A stretch of 6,849 nucleotides of DNA from WYEG01 sp049414625 (GTDB lineage: Bacteria; Desulfobacterota; Thermodesulfobacteria; Thermodesulfobacteriales; Thermodesulfobacteriaceae), in contig JBMSAU010000019.1 of NCBI GenBank assembly GCA_049414625.1, positions 1 to 6,849 on the forward strand. Direction: 5' to 3'. The translations under genes and the position numbers were made by a program. Every line of letters begins with the position of its first letter. The stretch's first letter is position 1. Positions 1 through 5,969 of the stretch are shown here, piece by piece. Under the pieces are notes generated by a model, which was not told where the DNA came from, searched no databases, and saw only the letters and a list, made by a program, of their open reading frames with translations.

Positions 1-411
1 TGGGAAGAGGAAGAGCAAGAAGAGGATAAGCCCTCAGAGAGCCTTCCACTTGATTTTAGAGGAGACTTTAGCCTTGCTTTGCCTGTTAAGAGGCTCCTTG
101 AGGAAAAGGTTTTTTGCCAAGGATTGAAGGAGTGGAGATAGAAGAGGAAGGGTTAACGCTTGCTCAGCTTATCGAGCTTATGTTAAGGATATTGGAAAGG
201 GAAAAGATTAAAAGGGTTTTTTGAGGTAGAGATTTCGAACGAGGATATTTCCCTCTATCTTGAAAGGGTAGAAGGGTTAATTTTGAGCTGGGGTAAAGCT
301 ATCTTAACGGTAGTTTGTTTATTTTTATCCATTCTTTTTCTTGCTTTCGAAGGCAAAATCAGGGTCTTTCCTCTGGATAATGACATCGAGGTCATCCTCT
401 ATCAAGCTTAA
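1..411 (+). pseudogene. scpA: scpA-like C-terminal part, frameshifted (segregation and condensation protein A)
   Basis: This is the 3' end of a gene that starts left of the window. It must be read in three pieces: frame 1 to about base 114, frame 3 over about 111-222 and frame 1 again over about 220-411, ending at TAA 409-411. The joined reading gives an acidic linker (WEEEEQEEDKPSES), a segment with TLAQLIELMLRILERE, then VEISNEDISLYLERV, and a hydrophobic end (AILTVVCLFLSILFLAFEGK) followed by IRVF and an acidic tail. This order resembles the linker and C-terminal winged-helix domain of ScpA, the kleisin that bridges the SMC ATPase heads with ScpB in chromosome segregation. The first break looks like one missing T (T6 at 110-115) and the second like one extra T (T6 at 217-222), so the net shift is zero. 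It may be a real pseudogene, a sequencing error pair, or a slippage-corrected gene. The family call rests on pattern only; it is probably not functionally linked to the nuo genes. Confidence 0.6.
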
Positions 412-435
412 TCTTATTTCCTTATAAAATTGTGG

Positions 436-490
436 AAAAATTCATCAAAAATAGGGAAATACTCACCAAATTTAAAAAAAAAACCAAAAA
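436..490 (+). promoter_or_regulatory. Phased A-tracts, probable UP element / curved DNA
   Basis: Short A runs recur about every 9-11 bases: 436-440, 447-451, 457-459, 468-470, 474-483 and 486-490. Such helical phasing is known to bend DNA. The last two runs (A10-CC-A5) lie just upstream of the TTGACA at 498, where an UP element that binds the alpha C-terminal domain of RNA polymerase would sit. A role in strengthening the operon promoter is inferred. Confidence 0.4.
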
Positions 491-497
491 TCTAATC

Positions 498-525
498 TTG
501 ACAAGAAAGGTAAAAAAAATATTAA
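498..525 (+). promoter_or_regulatory. Predicted sigma70-type promoter of the nuo operon
   Basis: A perfect -35 box TTGACA lies at 498-503. A weak -10 (TATTAA, four of six matches) lies at 520-525 after a 16-base spacer; ATTAAA at 521-526 with a 17-base spacer is an alternative. Transcription would start near 532-533, at or next to the ATG of the first gene. The region is very A/T rich, so the -10 could be fortuitous. It is the only good -35/-10 pair I see between the scpA-like remnant and the operon. Confidence 0.5.
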
Positions 526-532
526 AAAAAAT

Positions 533-949
533 ATGCCTTACACTATAGTTCACCATGTAGAAAAATGCACCGGTTGTGAGGAATGCGTTAAGGCTTGTGC
601 TGAGGGGCATGCTGGTCTTTCAAACTGTAGGATCCTTAAAGTAGGTAATAAATTTGCCTATTTTTCTTGTCTTCAGTGTAGGAAGCCTCAGTGTGCAATA
701 GCTTGCCCGGTTGGAGCTTTGGTAAGAAAGGGAGAAGTTGTTGCCTTTTATCAAGAGGAGTGTGTGGGCTGTAAGAACTGTATGGAAGCCTGTCCTTGGG
801 GTGTGCCAAGGTTTAACTTTTATGTTGGAACAATCGGAAAGTGCGACCTCTGTTGGGAGAGAGTTGCTAAAGGAGAAAAACCTTTGTGTGTTTCAGCCTG
901 TCCGAACGCTGCTTTGGAACTAAAGGAAACCAAGGGAGAGGGAAGTTAA
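533..949 (+). CDS. Four-cluster 4Fe-4S ferredoxin-like protein (HycB/CooF/DmsB type), upstream of nuoA
   Basis: This 138-residue soluble protein has no signal peptide or membrane segment, so it is probably cytoplasmic. Sixteen cysteines fall into four groups: C12/C15/C18/C22, C46/C49/C54/C58, C77/C80/C83/C87 (CVGCKNCMEAC) and C104/C107/C119/C123. This is the arrangement of the electron-transfer subunits of the DMSO reductase, formate dehydrogenase and hydrogenase families (DmsB, HycB, CooF), which carry four [4Fe-4S] clusters and pass electrons to or from a partner. There is one further cysteine, C32. It is short for the family, with almost nothing beyond the cluster domains. The ATG at 533 has no close Shine-Dalgarno (GAAAGG at 505-510 is 22 bases away), which fits a leaderless start. 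The stop is 3 nt before nuoA, so the two genes are surely co-transcribed. A role feeding electrons into the NADH-module-free complex I is inferred from position; the fold call is firm, the partner is not. Confidence 0.85.
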   Translation: MPYTIVHHVEKCTGCEECVKACAEGHAGLSNCRILKVGNKFAYFSCLQCRKPQCAIACPVGALVRKGEVVAFYQEECVGCKNCMEACPWGVPRFNFYVGTIGKCDLCWERVAKGEKPLCVSACPNAALELKETKGEGS

Positions 950-952
950 ACA

Positions 953-1306
953 ATGGGCGCAATGTTTCCACTTCTGATTACCGCTCTCATTCTCTTGATG
1001 TTAGGCTCACTGATGCTCCTTGCCAATCGGGTCCTTGCTCCACGGAGACCAGACCCTCGAAAATACATCCCCTACGAGTGTGGCGTTGACCCTTCAGGAC
1101 CGGGCTGGGTCCCCTTTCATGTTCGTTATTATTTAATAGCCTTAATCTTTCTTGTGTTTGATGTAGAGGTTGTGTTCTTGTATCCTTGGGCTGTAATATT
1201 TGAAGAGCTTTCTTGGTTCGGGTTTGTTGAGATCACTATCTTTGTGGGGATGCTTTTGTTAGCCTATGTTTATGCCTTGAGTGAGGGCGCTTTACAATGG
1301 GAATAG
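953..1306 (+). CDS. nuoA: NADH-quinone oxidoreductase subunit A
   Basis: This is a small membrane subunit of complex I (ND3 homologue), located at the junction between the connecting arm and the membrane arm. Its 117 residues are close to the usual family length. Three membrane segments are visible: about 6-26, 60-80 and 91-110. The first loop contains YECG (41-44), whose cysteine matches the conserved one of the ND3 loop near the quinone site. The second segment carries FDVE (69-72) followed by FLYPWA (75-80), the family signature. A GGGAGAGGG purine run about 10 bases upstream supports the ATG at 953; a second in-frame ATG at 962 is further from it. Its end overlaps nuoB by 10 nt. Confidence 0.96.
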   Translation: MGAMFPLLITALILLMLGSLMLLANRVLAPRRPDPRKYIPYECGVDPSGPGWVPFHVRYYLIALIFLVFDVEVVFLYPWAVIFEELSWFGFVEITIFVGMLLLAYVYALSEGALQWE

Positions 1307-1809
1307 AAGGGACGGTTAAGGTTGGAGAGGACATAAGGCAGATACCTGGAACTCCAGTTTTCATTACTCCTTTAGATAAGCTTTTTAATTGGGCAAGGGC
1401 GGGTTCTCTTTGGCCTTTAACCTTTGGTCTTGCCTGCTGTGCCATCGAGATGATGGCAACGGCTGCGAGCCACTTTGACCTTGATAGGTTCGGGATAATC
1501 TTTAGGGCTTCGCCACGGCAGGCTGACGTTATAATCATAGCTGGGACGGTCACGAAAAAGATGGCTCCTATGGTGAGAAGAGTTTATGACCAGATGCCAG
1601 AGCCCAAATATGTGATCGCCATGGGAAGTTGTGCTTGTTCTGGAGGTATTTTTAGAACCTACTCCGTCGTGCAAGGGGCAGATGAGTTCTTGCCCGTGGA
1701 TGTCTACATTCCTGGATGTCCTCCTCGGCCTGAAGCGTTAATCTACGGGCTTGTTCAACTTCAGGAAAAGATCAAGAAAGAAAGCGGTAGATGGGGCTTT
1801 TGGAGATAG
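1297..1809 (+). CDS. nuoB: NADH-quinone oxidoreductase subunit B (cluster N2 subunit)
   Basis: This 170-residue protein is the PSST homologue of the connecting arm. It binds the terminal [4Fe-4S] cluster N2, which hands electrons to quinone. The N2 ligands are visible: adjacent C47-C48 in FGLACCAIEMM, C111 in GSCACSGG, and C140 in DVYIPGCPPRPEA. All four are present, so the protein should be functional. Position 113 is an extra cysteine where many homologues have Asn or Ser. The start overlaps the nuoA end by 10 nt; TGAGGG at 1282-1287 is a well-placed ribosome binding site 9 bases before the ATG. The overlap suggests translational coupling with nuoA. Confidence 0.97.
   Translation: MGIEGTVKVGEDIRQIPGTPVFITPLDKLFNWARAGSLWPLTFGLACCAIEMMATAASHFDLDRFGIIFRASPRQADVIIIAGTVTKKMAPMVRRVYDQMPEPKYVIAMGSCACSGGIFRTYSVVQGADEFLPVDVYIPGCPPRPEALIYGLVQLQEKIKKESGRWGFWR
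1801..1805 (+). promoter_or_regulatory. Ribosome binding site that decides the nuoC start
   Basis: TGGAG lies inside the last codons of nuoB, 6 bases before the ATG at 1812. The alternative in-frame ATG at 1791 is preceded only by a weak purine run. This favours the downstream start for nuoC. Confidence 0.5.
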
Positions 1810-1811
1810 CC

Positions 1812-2321
1812 ATGGACCTTATAACGGAGCTTAGAGAAAAATTTCCTAAAGTTGTTTTAGAAGTTCTCGAAAAAGATGTTTTGACCATAGTTTGCCGGAG
1901 AGAAGGTTCTTTAGAGCTTATTTCTTATTTAAAGGAGAAAGGATTTAAGCATCTTATAGACCTTTGTGGGGTGGACTATCAGGGCTACAAATCTGAAAAG
2001 AAGCCTGAGAGGTTTGAGGTGGTCTACCATCTTTATAATTTGGACGAGAAAAAGCTAATTCGGGTTAAAGTTCCAATCCCGGAAAACGATGCCTGGCAGT
2101 ATTCAGTAACAAGCCTTTGGAAGACTGCCAATTGGTTTGAGAGGGAATGCTATGACATGTTCGGTATTGCTTTTAGAGGTCATCCCGACTTGAGAAGACT
2201 TCTTATGCCTGAAGATTGGGAAGGCTATCCTCTAAGGAAAGATTATCCGTTGTTTTTAACCGAGGAGAACGAATGGAAGGGCTACAAAGAGTTTTTGGCA
2301 AGCATAAGAGGTGTTAAATGA
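1812..2321 (+). CDS. nuoC: NADH-quinone oxidoreductase subunit C (30 kDa subunit)
   Basis: This is the 30-kDa subunit of the complex I connecting arm. It carries no cofactor and packs against NuoD and the neighbouring iron-sulfur subunits. From the ATG at 1812 it is 169 residues long. The family signature is complete near the C-terminus: FERECYDMFGI (109-119), then GHPDLRRLLMPEDWEGYPLR (123-142) and KDYPL (143-147). It is a separate gene, not fused to nuoD as in E. coli. An in-frame ATG at 1791 would give 176 residues and a 19-nt overlap with nuoB. I prefer 1812 because TGGAG stands 6 bases upstream and the protein then starts MDLITELREKFP, directly at the conserved N-terminal helix. Its stop overlaps the nuoD start as ATGA. 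Confidence 0.95.
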   Translation: MDLITELREKFPKVVLEVLEKDVLTIVCRREGSLELISYLKEKGFKHLIDLCGVDYQGYKSEKKPERFEVVYHLYNLDEKKLIRVKVPIPENDAWQYSVTSLWKTANWFERECYDMFGIAFRGHPDLRRLLMPEDWEGYPLRKDYPLFLTEENEWKGYKEFLASIRGVK

Positions 2322-3544
2322 GCCTGTATGTTGAGGTAATTAAAAACAGGAACGGTAAAAGTGAGCCTGAGTATTTTACCATAAACATGGGACCTCATCA
2401 CCCTTCAACCCATGGGGTTTTGAGGCTTGTTCTTGAGCTTGATGGCGAGACCATCGTTAAGTGCGACCCAAGGATAGGTTATCTTCATCGAGGTGTGGAA
2501 AAGCTTGCCGAGCATCTAAACTACAATCAGACGATAGTCCTTTCAGATAGACTTGACTACATCGCTTCAGCGGCAAACAACATCGTCTTCTGTCTTGCCT
2601 TTGAAAAGCTTTTAGGAATAACACCGCCAAGAAGGGCTCGCCTTATAAGAACCATAGTTGGTGAGATGGCAAGGATTTCAAGCCATCTTCTCTGGCTTGC
2701 TACTCATGCTTTAGATATTGGTGCAATGACCGTTTATCTTTATTGCTTCCGAGACAGGGAATGGTTGCTAAGCATTTTTGAAAAGGTCTGTGGAGCAAGG
2801 TTAACTCATAGCTATGTGAGGGTAGGCGGGGTAAGGCTTGACTTCACTCAAGAGATCATCGATGAGCTGAGAAGGTTCACCGAAGAGTTTCCTAAAAGGA
2901 TCCTCGATTATGAAACTTTGATAGATGTAAACAGGATTTGGCTTAAAAGAACGAGAGATGTTGCGGTTGTTGATGCGGAAACAGCTATAAATCTTGGTTT
3001 GACTGGACCTGTGCTTAGGGGCTCAGGGGTTCCCTACGATGTTAGAAAGTTTAGACCCTATGATGCCTACGATGAGGTTGAGTTTGAGGTGCCAGTTGGT
3101 GAAAGGGGAGACACCTACGATAGGTATAAGGTGAGGATGAAGGAGCTTCGTCAATCAAACTGGATAATAAAGCAATGCTTAGATAAGCTTAAAGAGGTTG
3201 AAGGGGAGCCAGTTTTGGCAGAAGGGGCACCAGACCTTCTACTACCTTCCCGAGTAAGAGAGCCAGAACCTAAACCCCATCCGAAAAAGGGTTTTATCTT
3301 TACTGGGAAGGAATTACCCGTTGTGCCGCCCGGAGAAGCCTTTGCGAGCATTGAGTCTCCAAAGGGTGAGCTTGCGGTGTATGTTATAAGCGACGGTGGT
3401 CCCAACCCTTGGCGGTTGAGAATAAGGGCACCTTCTTTCGTGCACATTTCAGCAATTCCAGAGCTTGCTAAGGGACACATGATAGCTGATTTAGTAGCTA
3501 TAATTGGGACTTTAGATATAGTTCTTGGCGACTGCGATAGATAA
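2318..3544 (+). CDS. nuoD: NADH-quinone oxidoreductase subunit D (49 kDa subunit)
   Basis: This 408-residue protein is the 49-kDa subunit and forms the quinone pocket with NuoB and NuoH. Near the N-terminus MGPHHPSTHGVLR (24-36) and GYLHRGVEKLAEH (54-66) match the family. H32 and Y81 (in DRLDY) have the same spacing as the quinone-binding His38 and Tyr87 of Thermus Nqo4. The C-terminal part has PPGE, ESPKGELAVYVISDGG, RIRAPSF and the closing LDIVLGDCDR. The paired CxxC motifs that bind NiFe in the related group 4 hydrogenases are absent, so this is complex I and not an energy-converting hydrogenase. It starts in an ATGA overlap with nuoC, with AGAGG 6 bases upstream. It is followed by the only longer gap in the operon, where nuoE, nuoF and nuoG would often be found. 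Confidence 0.97.
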   Translation: MSLYVEVIKNRNGKSEPEYFTINMGPHHPSTHGVLRLVLELDGETIVKCDPRIGYLHRGVEKLAEHLNYNQTIVLSDRLDYIASAANNIVFCLAFEKLLGITPPRRARLIRTIVGEMARISSHLLWLATHALDIGAMTVYLYCFRDREWLLSIFEKVCGARLTHSYVRVGGVRLDFTQEIIDELRRFTEEFPKRILDYETLIDVNRIWLKRTRDVAVVDAETAINLGLTGPVLRGSGVPYDVRKFRPYDAYDEVEFEVPVGERGDTYDRYKVRMKELRQSNWIIKQCLDKLKEVEGEPVLAEGAPDLLLPSRVREPEPKPHPKKGFIFTGKELPVVPPGEAFASIESPKGELAVYVISDGGPNPWRLRIRAPSFVHISAIPELAKGHMIADLVAIIGTLDIVLGDCDR

Positions 3545-3565
3545 GTAGTTGTTTTTTTATTTATT

Positions 3566-3586
3566 AAGGAGGGGGGATTAGAGGGG
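3566..3586 (+). promoter_or_regulatory. G-rich ribosome binding region of nuoH
   Basis: AAGGAGG at 3566-3572 continues into a run of G to 3576, and a second purine block GAGGGG (3581-3586) touches the ATG at 3587. The core GGAGG is about 14 bases from the start, longer than usual; the G run at 3572-3576 is 10 bases away. No closer in-frame start codon is visible. It suggests independent strong initiation of nuoH rather than coupling to nuoD. Confidence 0.5.
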
Positions 3587-4576
3587 ATGTCTGATATCAT
3601 AGCTCAAATCCCCTATCCATTATTGGTGTTCATCGTAGCCTTTATACTGATAAACATCGCTCTTTTTCATGTAGCCTATTTGACCTATGCTGAAAGGAAG
3701 ATCATTGCGAGAATTCAACAGAGGCTTGGACCAAACAGGGTTGGTCCGAGGGGTTTGCTTCAGCCTATAGCCGATGTGTTAAAGCTTTTGCAAAAAGAGG
3801 ATATTATTCCGAACAATGTAGATAAACCGGTCTTTAAGATTGCTCCTCTTATTTCTTTGGTCTGTGCTGGGACTGGATTGGCCTTGATTCCTCTTTGGGA
3901 AAAATTTGTGCTAAGCAATTTGAACGTAGGACTTCTTTTTATTTTGGCTCTAAGTTCTCTTAGCGCTTATGGTGTTATCCTTTCGGGATGGGCTTCAAAC
4001 TCGCGCTATGCTTTGCTTGGTGGTCTAAGGTCAAGCGCTCAGGTGATTAGCTATGAGATAGCCATGTCCTTAGCCCTTCTTTCCGTAGTTTTGATGGCAG
4101 GCTCGTTTAACCTTCAAGATATCGTGAAGGCTCAAGTTGCCTCTCCCTTCAAAGTATACTTAATCCCTCAGGTCATTGCCTTTTTTGTGTTCATGGTTTG
4201 CGCCCTAGCCGAGACAAACCGTGTCCCTTTTGATTTACCAGAGGCTGAGACCGAGCTTGTAGCGGGTTATTTTGTGGAGTATAGCGGAATAAGGTTTGCC
4301 CTTTTTTATCTTGCCGAATATTTTGGGATGGTTGTGATGAGCGCCCTTGCGGTGACCTGTTTCCTTGGGGGGTATGCTGGTCCTTTTGAGGTTCCGGGAC
4401 TTCCTTTTATTTGGTTTCTTCTAAAGCTTTATGTTTTACTTTTCTTCTACATTTGGGTTAGGGCAACGCTTCCTAGGTATAGGTATGACCAGCTTATGGG
4501 GCTTGGATGGAAAGTGTTGATCCCCCTTGCCTTAGCTAACCTTTTTGTTACCGCCTTTTTGAAGCTATACCTATAG
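3587..4576 (+). CDS. nuoH: NADH-quinone oxidoreductase subunit H
   Basis: This is the ND1 homologue: a 329-residue membrane protein with about eight membrane segments. It anchors the connecting arm and lines the entry to the quinone chamber. Signatures are intact: Y34-A-E36-R-K-I, then RLGPNRVGPRGLLQPIADVL (46-65), SSAQVISYEIAMSL with E157 (149-162), and the acidic loop ALAETNRVPFDLPEAETELV (206-225). The last is the third cytoplasmic loop, known for conserved acidic residues that couple quinone chemistry to proton pumping. RATLPRYRYDQLMGLGWK marks the last loop. The length is normal. It begins 42 nt after nuoD and is followed 20 nt later by nuoI. Confidence 0.97.
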   Translation: MSDIIAQIPYPLLVFIVAFILINIALFHVAYLTYAERKIIARIQQRLGPNRVGPRGLLQPIADVLKLLQKEDIIPNNVDKPVFKIAPLISLVCAGTGLALIPLWEKFVLSNLNVGLLFILALSSLSAYGVILSGWASNSRYALLGGLRSSAQVISYEIAMSLALLSVVLMAGSFNLQDIVKAQVASPFKVYLIPQVIAFFVFMVCALAETNRVPFDLPEAETELVAGYFVEYSGIRFALFYLAEYFGMVVMSALAVTCFLGGYAGPFEVPGLPFIWFLLKLYVLLFFYIWVRATLPRYRYDQLMGLGWKVLIPLALANLFVTAFLKLYL

Positions 4577-4596
4577 AGGAGAATGGAGTTTTAGCG

Positions 4597-5139
4597 ATGA
4601 ACCTTTTACAAAAGATATTGCTAATAGAAATTTGGAAGGGGTTGTTTCTTACGCTGAAGAAGATGCTTTTTGAAAGATTTGTAACCATTCAGTATCCGGA
4701 GAAGGACAAGGTTATTCCAGCTCCGGGTTTTAGAGGAAGGCATGCCCTTGTTCGGGACCCAAATACCGGAGATACCCTTTGCATTGCCTGCATGAGGTGT
4801 GTTCGAGTTTGCCCCTCTCAGTGCATAAGGGTTGAGTATGAAGTAGATAAGGAGACGAATAAGAGAAGGGTTGTGAAGTATGAAATTGAGGCTTTAAGAT
4901 GCGTTTACTGCGGATACTGCGAGGAGGTTTGCCCAGTTAACGCTATAGTGCTAACCGAGTTTTTTGAGTATGTTGGTTTTACTCGGGATGAACTTTTCTT
5001 TAACAAAGAGAAGCTCCTTGCCAATTGGGATGAATTCATCGCTAAGGCTAAGAGACCATATCTAAACCCCTTCTGGAAACCAAGGGGTATACCTGAAAAG
5101 TTTTTACCTGCAAGAAAGAGGAACTTTACCGGAGTGTAG
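4597..5139 (+). CDS. nuoI: NADH-quinone oxidoreductase subunit I (two 4Fe-4S clusters)
   Basis: This 180-residue protein is the TYKY homologue of the connecting arm. It carries clusters N6a and N6b, which lead electrons to N2 in NuoB. Two ferredoxin motifs are seen: C62/C65/C68/C72 (CIACMRCVRVCPSQC) and C102/C105/C108/C112 (CVYCGYCEEVCPVNA). The N-terminal 30 residues form the amphipathic helix that lies on the membrane surface, then FRGRHAL (45-51), typical of the family. C76, just after the first motif, is extra to the eight ligands. GGAG at 4585-4588, 8 bases before the ATG, supports the start. Its presence next to nuoH in an operon without nuoEFG shows that the electron wire from an outside donor to quinone is kept. 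Confidence 0.97.
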   Translation: MNLLQKILLIEIWKGLFLTLKKMLFERFVTIQYPEKDKVIPAPGFRGRHALVRDPNTGDTLCIACMRCVRVCPSQCIRVEYEVDKETNKRRVVKYEIEALRCVYCGYCEEVCPVNAIVLTEFFEYVGFTRDELFFNKEKLLANWDEFIAKAKRPYLNPFWKPRGIPEKFLPARKRNFTGV

Positions 5140-5141
5140 AA

Positions 5142-5672
5142 ATGAGTGCTCAAGATTTAGCCTTTTACTATTTAGGCTTTGCCATGATCCTTTCAGCTTT
5201 GTTTACAGTGCTTAGTAGAAATCCTGTTCATGCAGTTCTTTCTTTGCTTGTGCTTGTTGTTCATCAGGCTTTTATGCTCTATTTGCTTGGTTCGGAATTT
5301 TTAAGCGCAATTCAGATTATCGTCTATGCAGGAGCAGTAGTAGTACTGTTTCTTTTTGTTGTTTATCTTATAAACTTACAGAAAGAAACACGTTTTAGAG
5401 TTTTTGTAAGACTCTTTTCCTTAGGTCTGATATTTTTAATCCTTTTTGCCTTCCTTTTTGTAAAGTATTTTGCTTTAATTTTTAGTATGAATATAGGTTT
5501 GAGACCACTTTTACCTATAGACCCAACCTCATCTCAGGCGTTAAAGATGATGGCTCGTTATCTTTATACTGAGTATCTTTTTCAGTTTGAGTTGATAGGA
5601 GTTATTTTGCTTGTTGTTGTGTTTGGCACTGTATTTTTATTAAGAAAAGTTAAGGAGGAAAGAGTTGGTTGA
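5142..5672 (+). CDS. nuoJ: NADH-quinone oxidoreductase subunit J
   Basis: This is the ND6 homologue: 176 residues with five hydrophobic segments, part of the membrane arm between NuoH and the antiporter-like subunits. NPVHAVLSLL (27-36) and the segment EFLSAIQIIVYAGAVVVLF (52-70) are the family signature; the latter contains the Tyr and Gly of the helix that carries the pi-bulge in complex I structures. Near the end, FELIGVILLVVVFGTVFLL is the last membrane helix. The ATG is 2 nt after the nuoI stop, with GGAG at 5131-5134. It overlaps nuoK by 8 nt. Base composition is more AT-rich than in nuoB-D, which hydrophobic codons largely explain. Confidence 0.95.
   Translation: MSAQDLAFYYLGFAMILSALFTVLSRNPVHAVLSLLVLVVHQAFMLYLLGSEFLSAIQIIVYAGAVVVLFLFVVYLINLQKETRFRVFVRLFSLGLIFLILFAFLFVKYFALIFSMNIGLRPLLPIDPTSSQALKMMARYLYTEYLFQFELIGVILLVVVFGTVFLLRKVKEERVG
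5652..5658 (+). promoter_or_regulatory. Ribosome binding site for the TTG start of nuoK
   Basis: AAGGAGG, a full-strength Shine-Dalgarno, sits in the last codons of nuoJ, 6 bases before TTG 5665-5667. No in-frame ATG or GTG is near the expected NuoK N-terminus, so this site fixes the unusual start. Confidence 0.75.
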
Positions 5673-5967
5673 TTTGAATTCTTATATTTATTTATCTTTA
5701 ATTCTTTTCTTTATCGGGCTTTTTGGCTTTGTTTTTAGAAGAAACATTATTATTTTGCTTGCTTGCGTTGAGATCATGTTAAACGCTTTGATCATCCTTT
5801 TTGCCAGTATAAGCTATTTTAGGCAGGATGCAACAGGCTACATATTAGTATTCTTTATAATAGCCATAGCAGCTGCAGAAGCTGCTGTTGGGTTAACCTT
5901 AGCGGTAGCTCTTTATAGGAAACTTAAGAAAGTTTACACCGAAGAGATCAATCTTTTTAGGGGTTAA
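5665..5967 (+). CDS. nuoK: NADH-quinone oxidoreductase subunit K
   Basis: This is the ND4L homologue: 100 residues, the family's normal length, with three membrane helices (about 8-24, 28-50 and 59-84). The two buried glutamates of the proton path are both present: E36 in LLACVEIMLNA and E72 in AIAAAEAAVGLTLAVALYR, at the same numbers as in E. coli NuoK. It starts at TTG, overlapping nuoJ by 8 nt, with an ideal AAGGAGG 6 bases upstream. The stop codon overlaps or adjoins the nuoL start, so J, K and L are likely translated in a coupled way. Confidence 0.95.
   Translation: MVDLNSYIYLSLILFFIGLFGFVFRRNIIILLACVEIMLNALIILFASISYFRQDATGYILVFFIIAIAAAEAAVGLTLAVALYRKLKKVYTEEINLFRG
5959..5963 (+). promoter_or_regulatory. 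Ribosome binding site of nuoL
   Basis: AGGGG lies in the last codons of nuoK. It is 6 bases from the ATG at 5970 and only 3 from the in-frame ATG at 5967, which favours 5970 as the nuoL start. Confidence 0.4.
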
Positions 5968-5969
5968 TG

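Noticed and set aside
422..610. 62-residue open frame on the - strand over the intergenic region
   Set aside because: It is low-complexity Phe/Leu-rich sequence made by the A-tracts read in reverse and overlaps the cysteine motifs of the ferredoxin-like gene.
2318..3544. Group 4 energy-converting hydrogenase (Ech/Coo/Hyc type) instead of complex I
   Set aside because: The HycB/CooF-like gene prompted the idea, but the large subunit lacks the N- and C-terminal CxxC pairs that bind NiFe and has the quinone-site His and Tyr. nuoA, nuoJ and nuoK homologues are also present.
3551..3565. T7 tract after nuoD as an intrinsic terminator
   Set aside because: No GC-rich inverted repeat precedes it, and the operon continues with nuoH directly after.
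3151..3600. 149-residue open frame on the - strand
   Set aside because: It lies antisense over the well-conserved end of nuoD and shows no family pattern or ribosome binding site that stands out; it is a shadow of the coding strand.
5868..5886. Inverted repeat AGCAGCT / AGCTGCT as a hairpin regulator
   Set aside because: It sits inside nuoK and encodes the alanine-rich stretch around E72; repeated Ala/Glu codons explain it.
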